Source: Desulfobulbus sp.
Lineage (GTDB): Bacteria > Desulfobacterota > Desulfobulbia > Desulfobulbales > Desulfobulbaceae
Assembly: GCF_030824455.1 (NCBI RefSeq)
Contig: NZ_JAVBXR010000110.1
Location: 29,155 to 93,154 of the forward strand
Reading direction: 5' to 3'
Length of the DNA stretch: 64,000 bases
Program-made: the position numbers and the translations under genes
Shown here: positions 43,889 through 52,400 of the stretch, piece by piece
How the letters are laid out: each line of letters begins with the position of its first letter
Numbering within the stretch: the stretch's first letter is position 1
Notes under the pieces: generated by a model
The model's input: the letters and a program-made list of their open reading frames with translations, nothing else
What the model was told of the DNA's origin: nothing
The model's database searches: none

Positions 43889-44494
43889 TTACTCGCCCTG
43901 CTCCAACGCGTTGGCCAACTGAGCAAACTCCTCGGCCAGGCGGGAATGCTTGAACCGGCTGTGAATGCTTGACACCGAGCGGTAGGCGTCGGCCGCCCTG
44001 CTCTTGTCGCCCTGCTCGTTGTAGACCTCGGCCACGACAATTAATATCTCGACCGCGCCCTTGGGGTTCTGGGTCAGGCGGTAATGCTCCAGCATGTCGT
44101 AGAGCAGTTCGAGGGCCTTTTCGTGGTCCCCGAGTTTGCGGTAGGCGGCCGCCATTTTTTTGTTCAGGGCCAACTGGGAAAAGCTGTCGTCCTCTTTTTC
44201 GCAGACCGTGTAAGCACGCTGATAGTTGGCGATGGCCATGGCGTATTCGTCGCGGGCCAGACAGGCGTCGCCCAACCGATCCGAGGCGTTGGCGATTCCC
44301 TGCTCGTCGCCCTGCTCCTCAAAACCTCTGAGAGCGTTGTGAAAAGCGATGGCCGCCTGAGCATATTCGCCGTTGCCGTAGAATTTGCGGCCCTCAATAT
44401 AATCGTTCTTGGCCGGATTGTCGGATTGTTCGGCCTTGGTTTCCTGGGACATAGGCCCCAGAGAACTCAAAGGTTGAAAGGTTTCACTCGCCAT
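43889..44494 (-). CDS. Tetratricopeptide-repeat protein, second in the rib operon
   Basis: 201 residues. A short disordered amino end is followed by about four TPR units, seen as EGRKFYGNGEYAQAAIAFHN, DACLARDEYAMAIANYQRAY, AAYRKLGDHEKALELLYDML and AEVYNEQGDKSRAADAYRSV. No signal peptide or membrane span, so cytosolic. Its start overlaps the HEAT gene by 11 bases and its stop touches ribE. TPR units bind partner proteins; the partner here is unknown. Confidence 0.85.
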   Translation of the reverse strand: MASETFQPLSSLGPMSQETKAEQSDNPAKNDYIEGRKFYGNGEYAQAAIAFHNALRGFEEQGDEQGIANASDRLGDACLARDEYAMAIANYQRAYTVCEKEDDSFSQLALNKKMAAAYRKLGDHEKALELLYDMLEHYRLTQNPKGAVEILIVVAEVYNEQGDKSRAADAYRSVSSIHSRFKHSRLAEEFAQLANALEQGE

Positions 44495-45635
44495 TGACTG
44501 CTTCCTTGTGAATGTTGCTGGTGGCTTGCGCGGAAAGTTCGGCCACGGTGATGGTCACGGGTGCGCCCTGTTCGTAAATGGTGACGGAGGTGTCGTCGCG
44601 CTGCAATCCCATGATCTGCAACCCGGCTTCCTTGGCCGCAATCCGGCCAAGCAGCCGCAGGGTCAGACCGCGCAGCACCGGGTCGCTGTGGTTGAGCACC
44701 GGGAACAGGGAATAAAACGGAGTTTTGCGGATCAACTCCGGCCGGGTCGCGGCGATTTCACCCAACCCCCAGAGCACGGCCTCACGGGTGCCGGGATCGC
44801 CCATAAAATTGAACAGATGCCGGGTAAATGCGCCGTAGATGTCGGGCCGGGCGGCGATAATCGAGCCAATGGTCTCGACCATGCCCCAGGAACTGGCGGC
44901 CGAGTCGGAGCAGGCTTCAAACAATCGGTGCAACAGATCGGCCACAGGTCCGGGTTCGCGGGTGGCCACCCGACCGCAGACCTGCCCCAGCACCCAGGCG
45001 ATTTGGTAGCGCGCGCCCTGCTGGGGTTCATAGAGCAGCCGTTGCAGATAGCGCAGCACCTTGCGGTCGTCAAAGTACAGATCCACCAAGGCGTCAATGT
45101 CAAGCCGCTGGGCCAGTTCTTTGACCACCTGCTTGTCGGCCCGACGTTTTTTCCGTTTCGGATCACGGGCGGGCTCGATGGCCGGCGCAACCTCCGGGAC
45201 CGCGCCTGCGGGACCGCCCTGTTCAGCGACTCCAGCGGCCAGTTTGTGTTCGTAGCGCTTGACCAGTTCGGCCATTTCCCGGTGCAGGCGGACGAAATAG
45301 AGCACCCCGCGCACGGCGCGACCGTCGAGATTGCGCTTGGGCACGATCTGATGCGTGACCTCGTCGTAATTTTCCAGCGTGCCGGTCAGGTAATCGTCCT
45401 CTGGAATCAGCTCCCAGGCCAGGTCCCACTGATCGTTGCAGGCGCTGACCAGGCACTCGACCATGGCCGCGCCGATGTTGTGCCCTGTGGCCTCGGCCAC
45501 ATACACCGCGCCGCATTCGCACACGCCCAGGGGGAACTCCCGCAATTTGCGCTGCTGGCCTTCAGTTGGCTTGCCTACGTCCATGCCGCAGAACGGACAC
45601 CAGGGTTTGAGAAACGCCTCCGCCTTACTGCCCAT
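44484..45635 (-). CDS. HEAT-repeat-like protein with cysteine amino end
   Basis: 383 residues. Residues 13-16 (CPFC) and 39-41 (CEC) make a likely zinc site. A middle basic linker (PKRKKRRADKQ, about 158-168) is followed by helical repeats: YFDDRKVLRYLQRLLYEP, QIAWVLGQVCGRVATREPGP, EAVLWGLGEIAATRPELIRK and HSDPVLRGLTLRLLGRIAAK. That pattern matches HEAT/PBS-lyase repeats. No catalytic motif was found. I believe it belongs to a family spread among sulfate reducers (I recall DVU0298-type annotation, not confirmed). It is five bases from the next TPR gene. Confidence 0.75.
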   Translation of the reverse strand: MGSKAEAFLKPWCPFCGMDVGKPTEGQQRKLREFPLGVCECGAVYVAEATGHNIGAAMVECLVSACNDQWDLAWELIPEDDYLTGTLENYDEVTHQIVPKRNLDGRAVRGVLYFVRLHREMAELVKRYEHKLAAGVAEQGGPAGAVPEVAPAIEPARDPKRKKRRADKQVVKELAQRLDIDALVDLYFDDRKVLRYLQRLLYEPQQGARYQIAWVLGQVCGRVATREPGPVADLLHRLFEACSDSAASSWGMVETIGSIIAARPDIYGAFTRHLFNFMGDPGTREAVLWGLGEIAATRPELIRKTPFYSLFPVLNHSDPVLRGLTLRLLGRIAAKEAGLQIMGLQRDDTSVTIYEQGAPVTITVAELSAQATSNIHKEAVNGE

Positions 45636-45640
45636 GGCTC

Positions 45641-46273
45641 TTACGCCAGCTTCGCCTTGAGGGCGTCGACAAAACGGGGATCAACGCTGTACCCCAGTTC
45701 GCTTGCTTTTTCCATGTTGCGCTGGGACTCGGCAAAGTCGCCCTTGAAATAGAGGGCCACGGCCAGATTGTTGCGGGCCATGGGCGAATCCGGCTCCAGG
45801 GTGACGGCCTGACGGGCCGCGTCCACCGCCTTGACGTCGTCTTCGAGCATGGTGTAGGCCGAGGTCAGGTTGATCCAGGCGGTGATCAGCTTGGGATCGA
45901 TCTGCAGGGCCTTGGAATAGCACTTGACCGCCTGATCAACCTCGTTGCGGTGCTGGCGGATCAACCCGATGTTGACGTGGGCCTCGGCCATGTCCGGCGA
46001 GATGCTCAACGCCCGCTCGTTCAGCTCCATGGCGCGCTCAGTGTCGCCGCGATCAAAAAAGATGGCGCCGAGATTGATCATGCTCTCCATGGACTGGTTG
46101 TCCAGTTCGATGGCTTTTTCCAGCTGAACGATGGCCTCGTCGACCCGTCCCACCTGCCGATACACAAGGCCAAGATGGTGCCGGGCCATGACGTTGTTCG
46201 GTTTATCCTGCACCACCTTTTCAAGCTCGCTGATCACAGCCGAGATATCGGCCGGCTTCTGTGCTTCCGTCAT
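45641..46273 (-). CDS. Tetratricopeptide-repeat protein, first in the rib operon
   Basis: 210 residues with about five TPR units in a row: VMARHHLGLVYRQVGRVDEA, MINLGAIFFDRGDTERAMEL, AHVNIGLIRQHRNEVDQAVK, INLTSAYTMLEDDVKAVDAA and MARNNLAVALYFKGDFAESQ. Cytosolic by sequence. It is the first gene after the promoter at 46351-46378 and probably heads the transcript to nusB. Confidence 0.85.
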   Translation of the reverse strand: MTEAQKPADISAVISELEKVVQDKPNNVMARHHLGLVYRQVGRVDEAIVQLEKAIELDNQSMESMINLGAIFFDRGDTERAMELNERALSISPDMAEAHVNIGLIRQHRNEVDQAVKCYSKALQIDPKLITAWINLTSAYTMLEDDVKAVDAARQAVTLEPDSPMARNNLAVALYFKGDFAESQRNMEKASELGYSVDPRFVDALKAKLA

Positions 46274-46350
46274 AAAAAAACCTTCTTATATTCTTAAGTG
46301 ACAAGCCTTTGCCGGCGTGTTCCGGCAAACCCATGAAAAAAAGTTTCTAT

Positions 46351-46378
46351 AGTATAGCCACAAACGTTTCGGACGCAA
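46351..46378 (-). promoter_or_regulatory. Promoter of the TPR-HEAT-rib-nusB operon
   Basis: TTGCGT (46378-46373) and TATACT (46356-46351) are 16 bases apart. The -10 is five of six. Between it and the start codon the leader has a perfect 8-bp hairpin TTTGCCGG/CCGGCAAA (46308-46329) and an AGAAGG ribosome site. It does not resemble an FMN riboswitch. Confidence 0.65.
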
Positions 46379-46415
46379 GCCGCCGCGTTCGGGAAAAATT
46401 TGTGCGGCAAGCAGT

Positions 46416-47387
46416 TCAGGCGTCGCCGGACCGGTGATAGGCGATCAGCTTTTTCTGCCGTTCTTTGGCCAGAACCTTCTGCGCGACTTCGATGTCCTTG
46501 CGAATCTGCCGGGCCAGCGCTTCCGGGCCGTTGAAGGTGATCTCGCCGCGCAAATGCCGCAGCAGATTGATCTTCAGCGGTCGCCCGTAGATGTCGGCGT
46601 TAAAATCAAAGATATGCGTTTCCGCCACCAGGCTGGCGCCGCCGAAGGTCGGATTGTAGCCAATGTTGGACACCCCGCCGTACTGCCGGCCATCATAGAT
46701 GACCTGGGTGACGTACACCCCCCGTTTGGGACAGAGATCTTCTTCGGAGAGGTTGAGGTTGGCGGTGGGAAAGCCGAGCAATTTGCCGCCGCGCTGCCGC
46801 CCCCACTGCACGTCACCGCGTATCTGATAGTAGCGGCCAAGCAGGCGGTGCACGTCGCGCATCTTGCCGGCGGCCACCAACTCCCTGATGCGGGTGCTGG
46901 AGACCAGCATGCCCTGCTCGTAATGGGCCGGCATGACCATCACGGAAAACCCTTTTTCCTCACCCTGAAGCTGGAGGAAGGCGGTGTCGCCCTGCCGTCC
47001 CTTGCCCATGGCGTAATCATAGCCGACCACCAGATCGACCATGCCGACCCGCTTGAGCAACACATCGTCGACAAAATCAACCGCCGTGGTCACCGCCACT
47101 TCGCGGCTAAAAGGGATGATTACCAATATTTCGATCCCGGCCCGTTCGATCAGCTCGATCTTCTGCGGCGTGGTCGAGATCAGCCGGATGCCCTGGGGGC
47201 TCAACACCTTGAGCGGATGCGGATCAAAGGTGACGGCGACGCTGACGCCCTTGTTCTGCCGAGCCCTGGCCACCACCTGGTCAAACAGCCGCTGGTGCCC
47301 CAAGTGGACGCCGTCGAAGTTGCCGATGGTGACATGCGCACGGGTGAAGGGACGTCGAATCTCTGTAAGGTCGGTGTATATTTCCAT
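46416..47387 (-). CDS. ribF: Riboflavin kinase / FAD synthetase
   Basis: 323 residues from ATG 47387 (MEIYTDLTEIRRPFTRAHVT); a longer frame upstream is rejected. The amino FMN adenylyltransferase domain has TIGNFDGVHLGHQRL and TFDPHPLKVLSPQG; the carboxyl riboflavin kinase domain has GFPTANLNLSEEDLCPKRGV and TFGGASLVAETHIFDFNADI. It converts riboflavin to FMN and FAD. It lies 142 bases upstream of the rib operon on the same strand but has its own leader. Confidence 0.95.
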   Translation of the reverse strand: MEIYTDLTEIRRPFTRAHVTIGNFDGVHLGHQRLFDQVVARARQNKGVSVAVTFDPHPLKVLSPQGIRLISTTPQKIELIERAGIEILVIIPFSREVAVTTAVDFVDDVLLKRVGMVDLVVGYDYAMGKGRQGDTAFLQLQGEEKGFSVMVMPAHYEQGMLVSSTRIRELVAAGKMRDVHRLLGRYYQIRGDVQWGRQRGGKLLGFPTANLNLSEEDLCPKRGVYVTQVIYDGRQYGGVSNIGYNPTFGGASLVAETHIFDFNADIYGRPLKINLLRHLRGEITFNGPEALARQIRKDIEVAQKVLAKERQKKLIAYHRSGDA

Positions 47388-47737
47388 GGAAGCCGCCGCC
47401 GCTGATCGGCGGGTTCGTAGCACAACAAAAAAGTGAATTCCCGGTTGGCAAGACGTTCCTCGCGACCATGGAATCGGGATATGTACCCCAAATCGAAAAA
47501 ACAAGCAAACAGTTCATGTCCTCCGCCGTAACCGGCGACGCGCATCCTGCAGCCGCCCGCCGCCGAGGCGCCCTGCCCTTCAGCCCTCCCAATCGACGCT
47601 CTATCCTTTCGAAATTGCGCCGCAACTGTTCGCCGCCGGCCTACCAATTTTCAGCGCAGCGCTTGTTTCGCCGCCCACCAGGCTAAGCCCCCGCGCCTTG
47701 GACGGAGCAACATTCCGCACCGGCTGCAAAGAAAATC
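47388..47737. other. Gap between ribF and tRNA-Leu, no gene seen
   Basis: About 350 G+C-rich bases upstream of ribF. A weak ribF promoter pair (TTGCTT, 17 bases, TACATA, minus strand) is possible near 47480-47510. No FMN aptamer segments were found. Confidence 0.4.
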
Positions 47738-47766
47738 TTGACAAAGGAGCGCCAAACGAGCATAAT
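47738..47766 (+). promoter_or_regulatory. Promoter of tRNA-Leu
   Basis: TTGACA (47738-47743) and CATAAT (47761-47766), exactly 17 bases apart. Transcription should start about 47773, six bases before the tRNA. Confidence 0.85.
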
Positions 47767-47778
47767 CGCCGACGCAGT

Positions 47779-47865
47779 GCCGAAGTGGCGGAATTGGTAG
47801 ACGCGCTAGGTTCAGGGTCTAGTTGGGGTTCCCCAGTGGAAGTTCGAGTCTTCTCTTCGGCACCA
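47779..47865 (+). tRNA. trnL: tRNA-Leu (CAG anticodon)
   Basis: An 87-base class II tRNA: acceptor GCCGAAG/CTTCGGC, anticodon loop TTCAGGG with CAG, long variable arm (TTGGGGTTCCCCAGTGG), T arm and an encoded CCA. It stands alone, with its own promoter and terminator. It is the only tRNA on the plus strand here. Confidence 0.97.
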
Positions 47866-47943
47866 TTTTATAAGTCACGAAGTTCTCGGGTTATATATCC
47901 CCCTAATTTCGTTACCGGTTTTGCTTGAAATAGAGCGAAATTT

Positions 47944-47983
47944 ACAGCCAGGACAACGCAGTTGTCCTGGCTGTTCTTGTTTT
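47944..47983 (+). terminator. Terminator after tRNA-Leu
   Basis: ACAGCCAGGACAAC and GTTGTCCTGGCTGT (47944-47973) form a 13-14 bp perfect stem around GCA/G-sized loop, followed by TCTTGTTTT. It lies 79 bases after the tRNA. Confidence 0.88.
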
Positions 47984-48279
47984 GCGCACAGCGAATTCCA
48001 CTTATACTCTCAATTTAACGAGAAAATTGCAAACACCACTTGCTTTTTCAAAAGCCTCGAGTCCGTCTGTCCCTTCCCATTGAGGGCTCCAACTCCCTTC
48101 AGTCGATTTGCAACCGCGCCGCACCGAACAAATTCCTCCAGACCAACAAATTCACTCTTTCCACGCTTCAGAAGCCAGCCCCAGCTCGTTGAGCTCGGCA
48201 CGGACTTCTTTGCCCTGTTGAGCTTTGCTGTTCAAAGGGGCCGCCTCTACCTGGGCATGCCGCTGGTCAATCAGTCCAC
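47984..48279. other. Gap after tRNA-Leu, no gene seen
   Basis: About 300 bases without a convincing ORF; short frames on both strands have no ribosome site and no family resemblance. It may be part of the decayed region that follows. Confidence 0.45.
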
Positions 48280-48789
48280 TCACTGAGTCACTTGCCGTAT
48301 GGCCCGCAACCCATACCGCTTCATCCGATTCCACACCGTCACCCGGGAAATTCCCAAAATCTCCGCAGCCCGACTCTGATACCCCTCGGCCCCCCGCAAG
48401 GCCTCGATCAACTCCTGCTTCCGTCGTGGCTCCCGATCCCCTGAATATTGACGGGATGCGCCGGCCACCGGCCCTTTCGCCACTGTTTGCGCTTGAAGCA
48501 TGGCGGCAGGCAAGTCCTCGGGCTCGATCGAAGTGGTCTGGCAGGTGACAAAGGCATACTCAAGGGTGCTGCGCAGTTCGCGCACGTTTTCCGGCCAGGA
48601 GTAGGCCATGAGCAGGTCCATGGCCCGGCGGGAGACGCTGCGGATATCTTTGCCGCTTTTGAGCTGCAGGGTGCGGAAAAAGGATTCCGCCAACAAGGGC
48701 AGATCAAGGGGCCGCTCCCGCATCGGCGGGATGGTCACCGGGATGACATTGATGCGACAGGAGAGGTCCTGGCGGAAGGCGCCCTCGAG
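48280..48789 (-). pseudogene. 3' remnant of a sigma-54-dependent response regulator
   Basis: The readable part is about 170 codons: the end of the AAA+ domain (LEGAFRQDLSCRINVIPVTI, PPMRERPLDLPLLAESFF, SWPENVRELRSTLEYAF) and a carboxyl Fis-type helix-turn-helix (AAEILGISRVTVWNRMKRYG). The receiver domain, Walker motifs and GAFTGA loop are missing. Upstream of LEGAF a stop (TAG at about 48791-48793) and unrelated sequence follow, so the 5' part was lost by deletion or rearrangement. A GTG start at 48738 could give a 152-residue fragment. Confidence 0.8.
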
Positions 48790-49449
48790 CTACCTCTGTT
48801 TTACGGCCTTTTGTTTTAGAAATGAAATATCATCTTCATCGACGAGGTTTTGTGGTGTGCATCCCGCTCAGAAGAGCAAATAGCCACCTCAACCAACACT
48901 AAAAACTTTTCCGCCCCGCCGAACCTCACCATCCTTTCGTGCTCCTTAACATGGAACAGCAGCAGGCCTTCCGCTTCATCAGGGCCAAACTTGTAGCCCC
49001 CTCCGGCTCGTCGCAATCCAGGGAGTAACTTCTCTGGTAGCCCGAGGGTGTTCACGCGCCAGCGCCATGGGTCGACAATCCAACGCCGGCAGCCGAGAAA
49101 ATTCATTTGACTTGCCGTCTGCTGTTTTGTAGCACATCTTTATGCGACAACGACTGCGGGCCAGCAAGATGAAGTGCCGGCTGATTGCTGCAGCGGGACA
49201 ACAAAGGTTTTTGGCAGTCGCCAATGCGCCGCCCGCCTTGGCACAACCCGAACCCAACCGGGACGCCTTTCCCAACACACTCCACTTTCGCCTTCCGCAA
49301 CCGACGGGGAGCGTATCTTCCCCCTCCGGCACCGCGTGAAGACGTAAAGCCGCTTCAGCGTCTGACCCGCAGCAGCGGCCTCTTTGGGGCCGACCTTGCC
49401 TGCGACGATTTCCCCCTGCCCATAGACCCCCATTGTACGGAGTCGCCCC
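48790..49449. other. Gap upstream of the giant secreted protein, no gene seen
   Basis: 660 bases. Frames of 65-185 codons exist on both strands but have no ribosome site, no recognisable family and inconsistent codon use; they look like decayed or random coding. It must contain the promoter of the giant gene on the plus strand; no -35/-10 pair stood out. Confidence 0.45.
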
Positions 49450-52400
49450 ATGCCCAGCAGACCTTACGCCCGTCTCACCGCCTGTCTTCTGTTCGTGCAG
49501 TTTTTCATCCTGGTTGCGGTCGCCTTCGTCCACGCCGCCGCCCCGCAGAACGGGGGACAGGATTTTATCCGCCAGGCAGTCGCCGACTGGGCGGCCGGCG
49601 GAGGGGGCGACCAGCGCACCGAGATACTACGGCAATTGAACATCGACTCGGCTAAGGACACCATGGACTTTGCCAAAACCGTGGACCAGTCCCTGGCAAC
49701 CTCGCACCCGGACAAGCAGGCGCGGGACGCTGCCGCCCGGCGGTTCTTTGCCGAACTCGACGATGTCCGGGTGGGGCAAGTCAACGAATTGCTGGCCGAG
49801 ATCGTGGCCAAACATCCGAACATGGAGGCCGTCATTCGCACCGGGTCGTCCGGCCTGCGACACATCGCCGACCGGCCGGAGTCGGGTTACAAATTCATCC
49901 TTTCCGACGACGACATCACCTTTGTCGGCCCGGACTCCATGGCCGCCAAGAACGAATTTAACCGGCTGGCCGAGAGTCGCGGCCTGGCCAAGCTCAAGGT
50001 CAAGGGGTTCACCGTCCAGGACCCGGGCCGGTTCAGCCGCCAGGACCTGGCGGTGCTCAACCTGCTGGAGCCGGAGAAATTCGAGGGGCAGGCGGCGATG
50101 AGCGGCATCCGCTCCGAAATGCTGAACAAGGGCGCGGTGGTCTACGGGCGGACCGGGGACGGCGCCTTGAGCGCCCTGAAGACGCCGCTGGCCGACTATC
50201 TCAAGAATATGCCGGAGACCTCCTCCTGGCTCAATTCCCTGCTCGACGACGCGGCCAAGCGGTACGGACCGCTGACCATGTTTGCCAGCGTCGAACGCCA
50301 GATCCATCACCACGGCGGCTGGGCAAAGCTGACCGACGCGGAAAAAGCCAAGTACCTCAAACGCACCCGGTCCAAGATCAACGAGGCTGGCATCGGCGCC
50401 GCCAGCGCGAACAGCGAAATGGCCGCCCTGGACGACATCATCGCCAAGGCCGGCAAAGTTCCGCCGGTCGACCTCAGCCAGGCCGAAAAAACGATGATGA
50501 ACGATCTGCGCGTCCGCAGCGCCAGGGACTCCTTCCAAGGCGTCCACTCCCGGCTGATGGATCTGGTGGACCGCAACGCCGGCGGCAAACTGGCGGAAAA
50601 CGCCAACATCCGCGCCGCCGTCGACGAACTGGCCAACGGCCTCGCCACCCTCAAGGATCTGGAGGCCAATGGGGCGGAAATCTGCCATTGGATCAAGGCC
50701 GACGCCATGGTGGACGAACTTATCAAATCCTCGAACGGCAATCCTGGCCTAAAAAAACTGCTCTACACCGCCCGCTGGCAGTCCGAAGACATGCTCGACG
50801 TCCTGCGTCAGTGGTCGGGAAAGGAGGAGGAATTTGCCAGCCTGCTCGAACGGCTCCGTCCCCTGCGGGCGGCAGATAAGCTCAAGGCGGCCGACGAGGC
50901 CGTTGCCGCCAGGAAAGCGACCGTTGCCAAGGGCGGCCCCGAGGCGGCCCAGGCCGCCGCCGAGCTGGAATTCCTGGAAAACGGCCTCAAACCGAGCCTG
51001 CAGACCCAGGAGGGAGACGCCTTTTTCAGCAAATGCGTTGGTTCGCCCAGCTGCAAGAAACTGATGATCGGCATGTCGGTGGCCGGGGTAGGAACCGCCG
51101 TCCTTGCCGGTCCCAGGATCTACAACGCCATGGCGGACCGGTGGAAGGACGGCGGCTGGACCGAGGATCTCTCCTCGGCAGCCTTTGCGCTGTTTGACTT
51201 CGCCCCCGGCGCCATGACCTTCCAGAAAATCGCCCAGGAGGGATTGAGCGCGGGAGCGGCCTACCAATTCGTCACCGATGCGCTCTATCTCTATCCGGGG
51301 ATGTGGCCGGCGGCGCTGAGCATGGACGCGGCCAAGATGACCGTCGAGTTCGGCCGCGCCTGGCAGCTGCAGTCCTACCAGGACCAGTTGGTCGACGTGC
51401 TGGCGACCAGCGGCGTGTTCGAGGGGCATAGCTTCAAGGCGTTGGCCGTGGGCCGCGAACAGCAGATTCCCCGCGACAAGCTGGCCCAGTTTCTCCCCAG
51501 GGCCGGCGAATCGGCGGTCCGCAACCCGAACAAGCCGCAGGAATGGATCACCGTTGATCTCACCAAGCTGGCCGCCGAACTTTACGCCCGACGCTACGCC
51601 GAAAGCGATCCGGTGCTGGGCGAACTCCAGAACGCCTATCAGCAGACCTGGCGCAAGATTGCCGTTCGCGAGGGCGTCTCGGAGATGCAGGACTGGCAAT
51701 GGTTCCAGGCCGGATTCACCTTGTACGACTACCTTGCCGGCTGGGACACCGTCTGCTCGGACGGCTCCAAATGGAAAGACAACTGGTGTCAGTTGCTTGA
51801 TCAGTACCGCAACGCCATGCGCAAACGGGCCAGAGCGGTCTATCCCTCGGTGATGGTTCCACACCTCATTACCCTGGCCGAAGAGGCCCACAAGGCGGTC
51901 GAGGGCCCGCAGGAGATGGTCAAGGAGCTGATGGAACTCCAGCGCTCCCTGGAGGAGCTGCGCGGCGGGCCGCTGGGCGTCGACCTGGCCCAGGAGGCTG
52001 CGCAACGGGCCGCAGCCGCGGCTGATCCCCGGCTTCTGCCGGCGCTGCCGGACATCTCCACCGAACGCCAGAAACAACTCGCCGAGGGCAAGTATCTGAT
52101 CCAGGCCACGGCCGCCTACGAGGACATGCGCAAAACCGCGGCCGAGCTGCGCGCCAGCGTTGCCGATAAAACCGGCCTGACCATGGCCCCGGTGCTGCGG
52201 TTTGGCTTCTCCGGCGATTTCCGGCAGGACAGCGTCCGCCACAAGCAGTCCCGGCGGGGCTTTGCCGCAGACACCGCCCGGGTGATGACCGACGTTTCCG
52301 CAATCAAGCGCGGCCCTCCCCTGATGGACGACGCCACCGACCGCCAAGCCCTCGGGATCCTGGCCGAGGTGATATATCCCGAACGCGCTTCCCTGGACGC

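Noticed and set aside
44508..45752. A 414-codon plus-strand frame opposite the HEAT gene
   Set aside because: No ribosome site and no family; the minus frame shows helical repeats and tight operon spacing.
46308..46415. An FMN riboswitch before the rib operon
   Set aside because: The leader is short, with only one 8-bp hairpin, and none of the conserved FMN aptamer segments. The same holds for the ribE-ribBA gap and the ribF leader.
47921..48286. A 121-codon plus frame after tRNA-Leu
   Set aside because: It begins before and runs through the tRNA terminator, with no ribosome site and random-looking composition.
48816..49106. A 96-codon frame on the minus strand
   Set aside because: No ribosome site or known family; it is in the decayed region.
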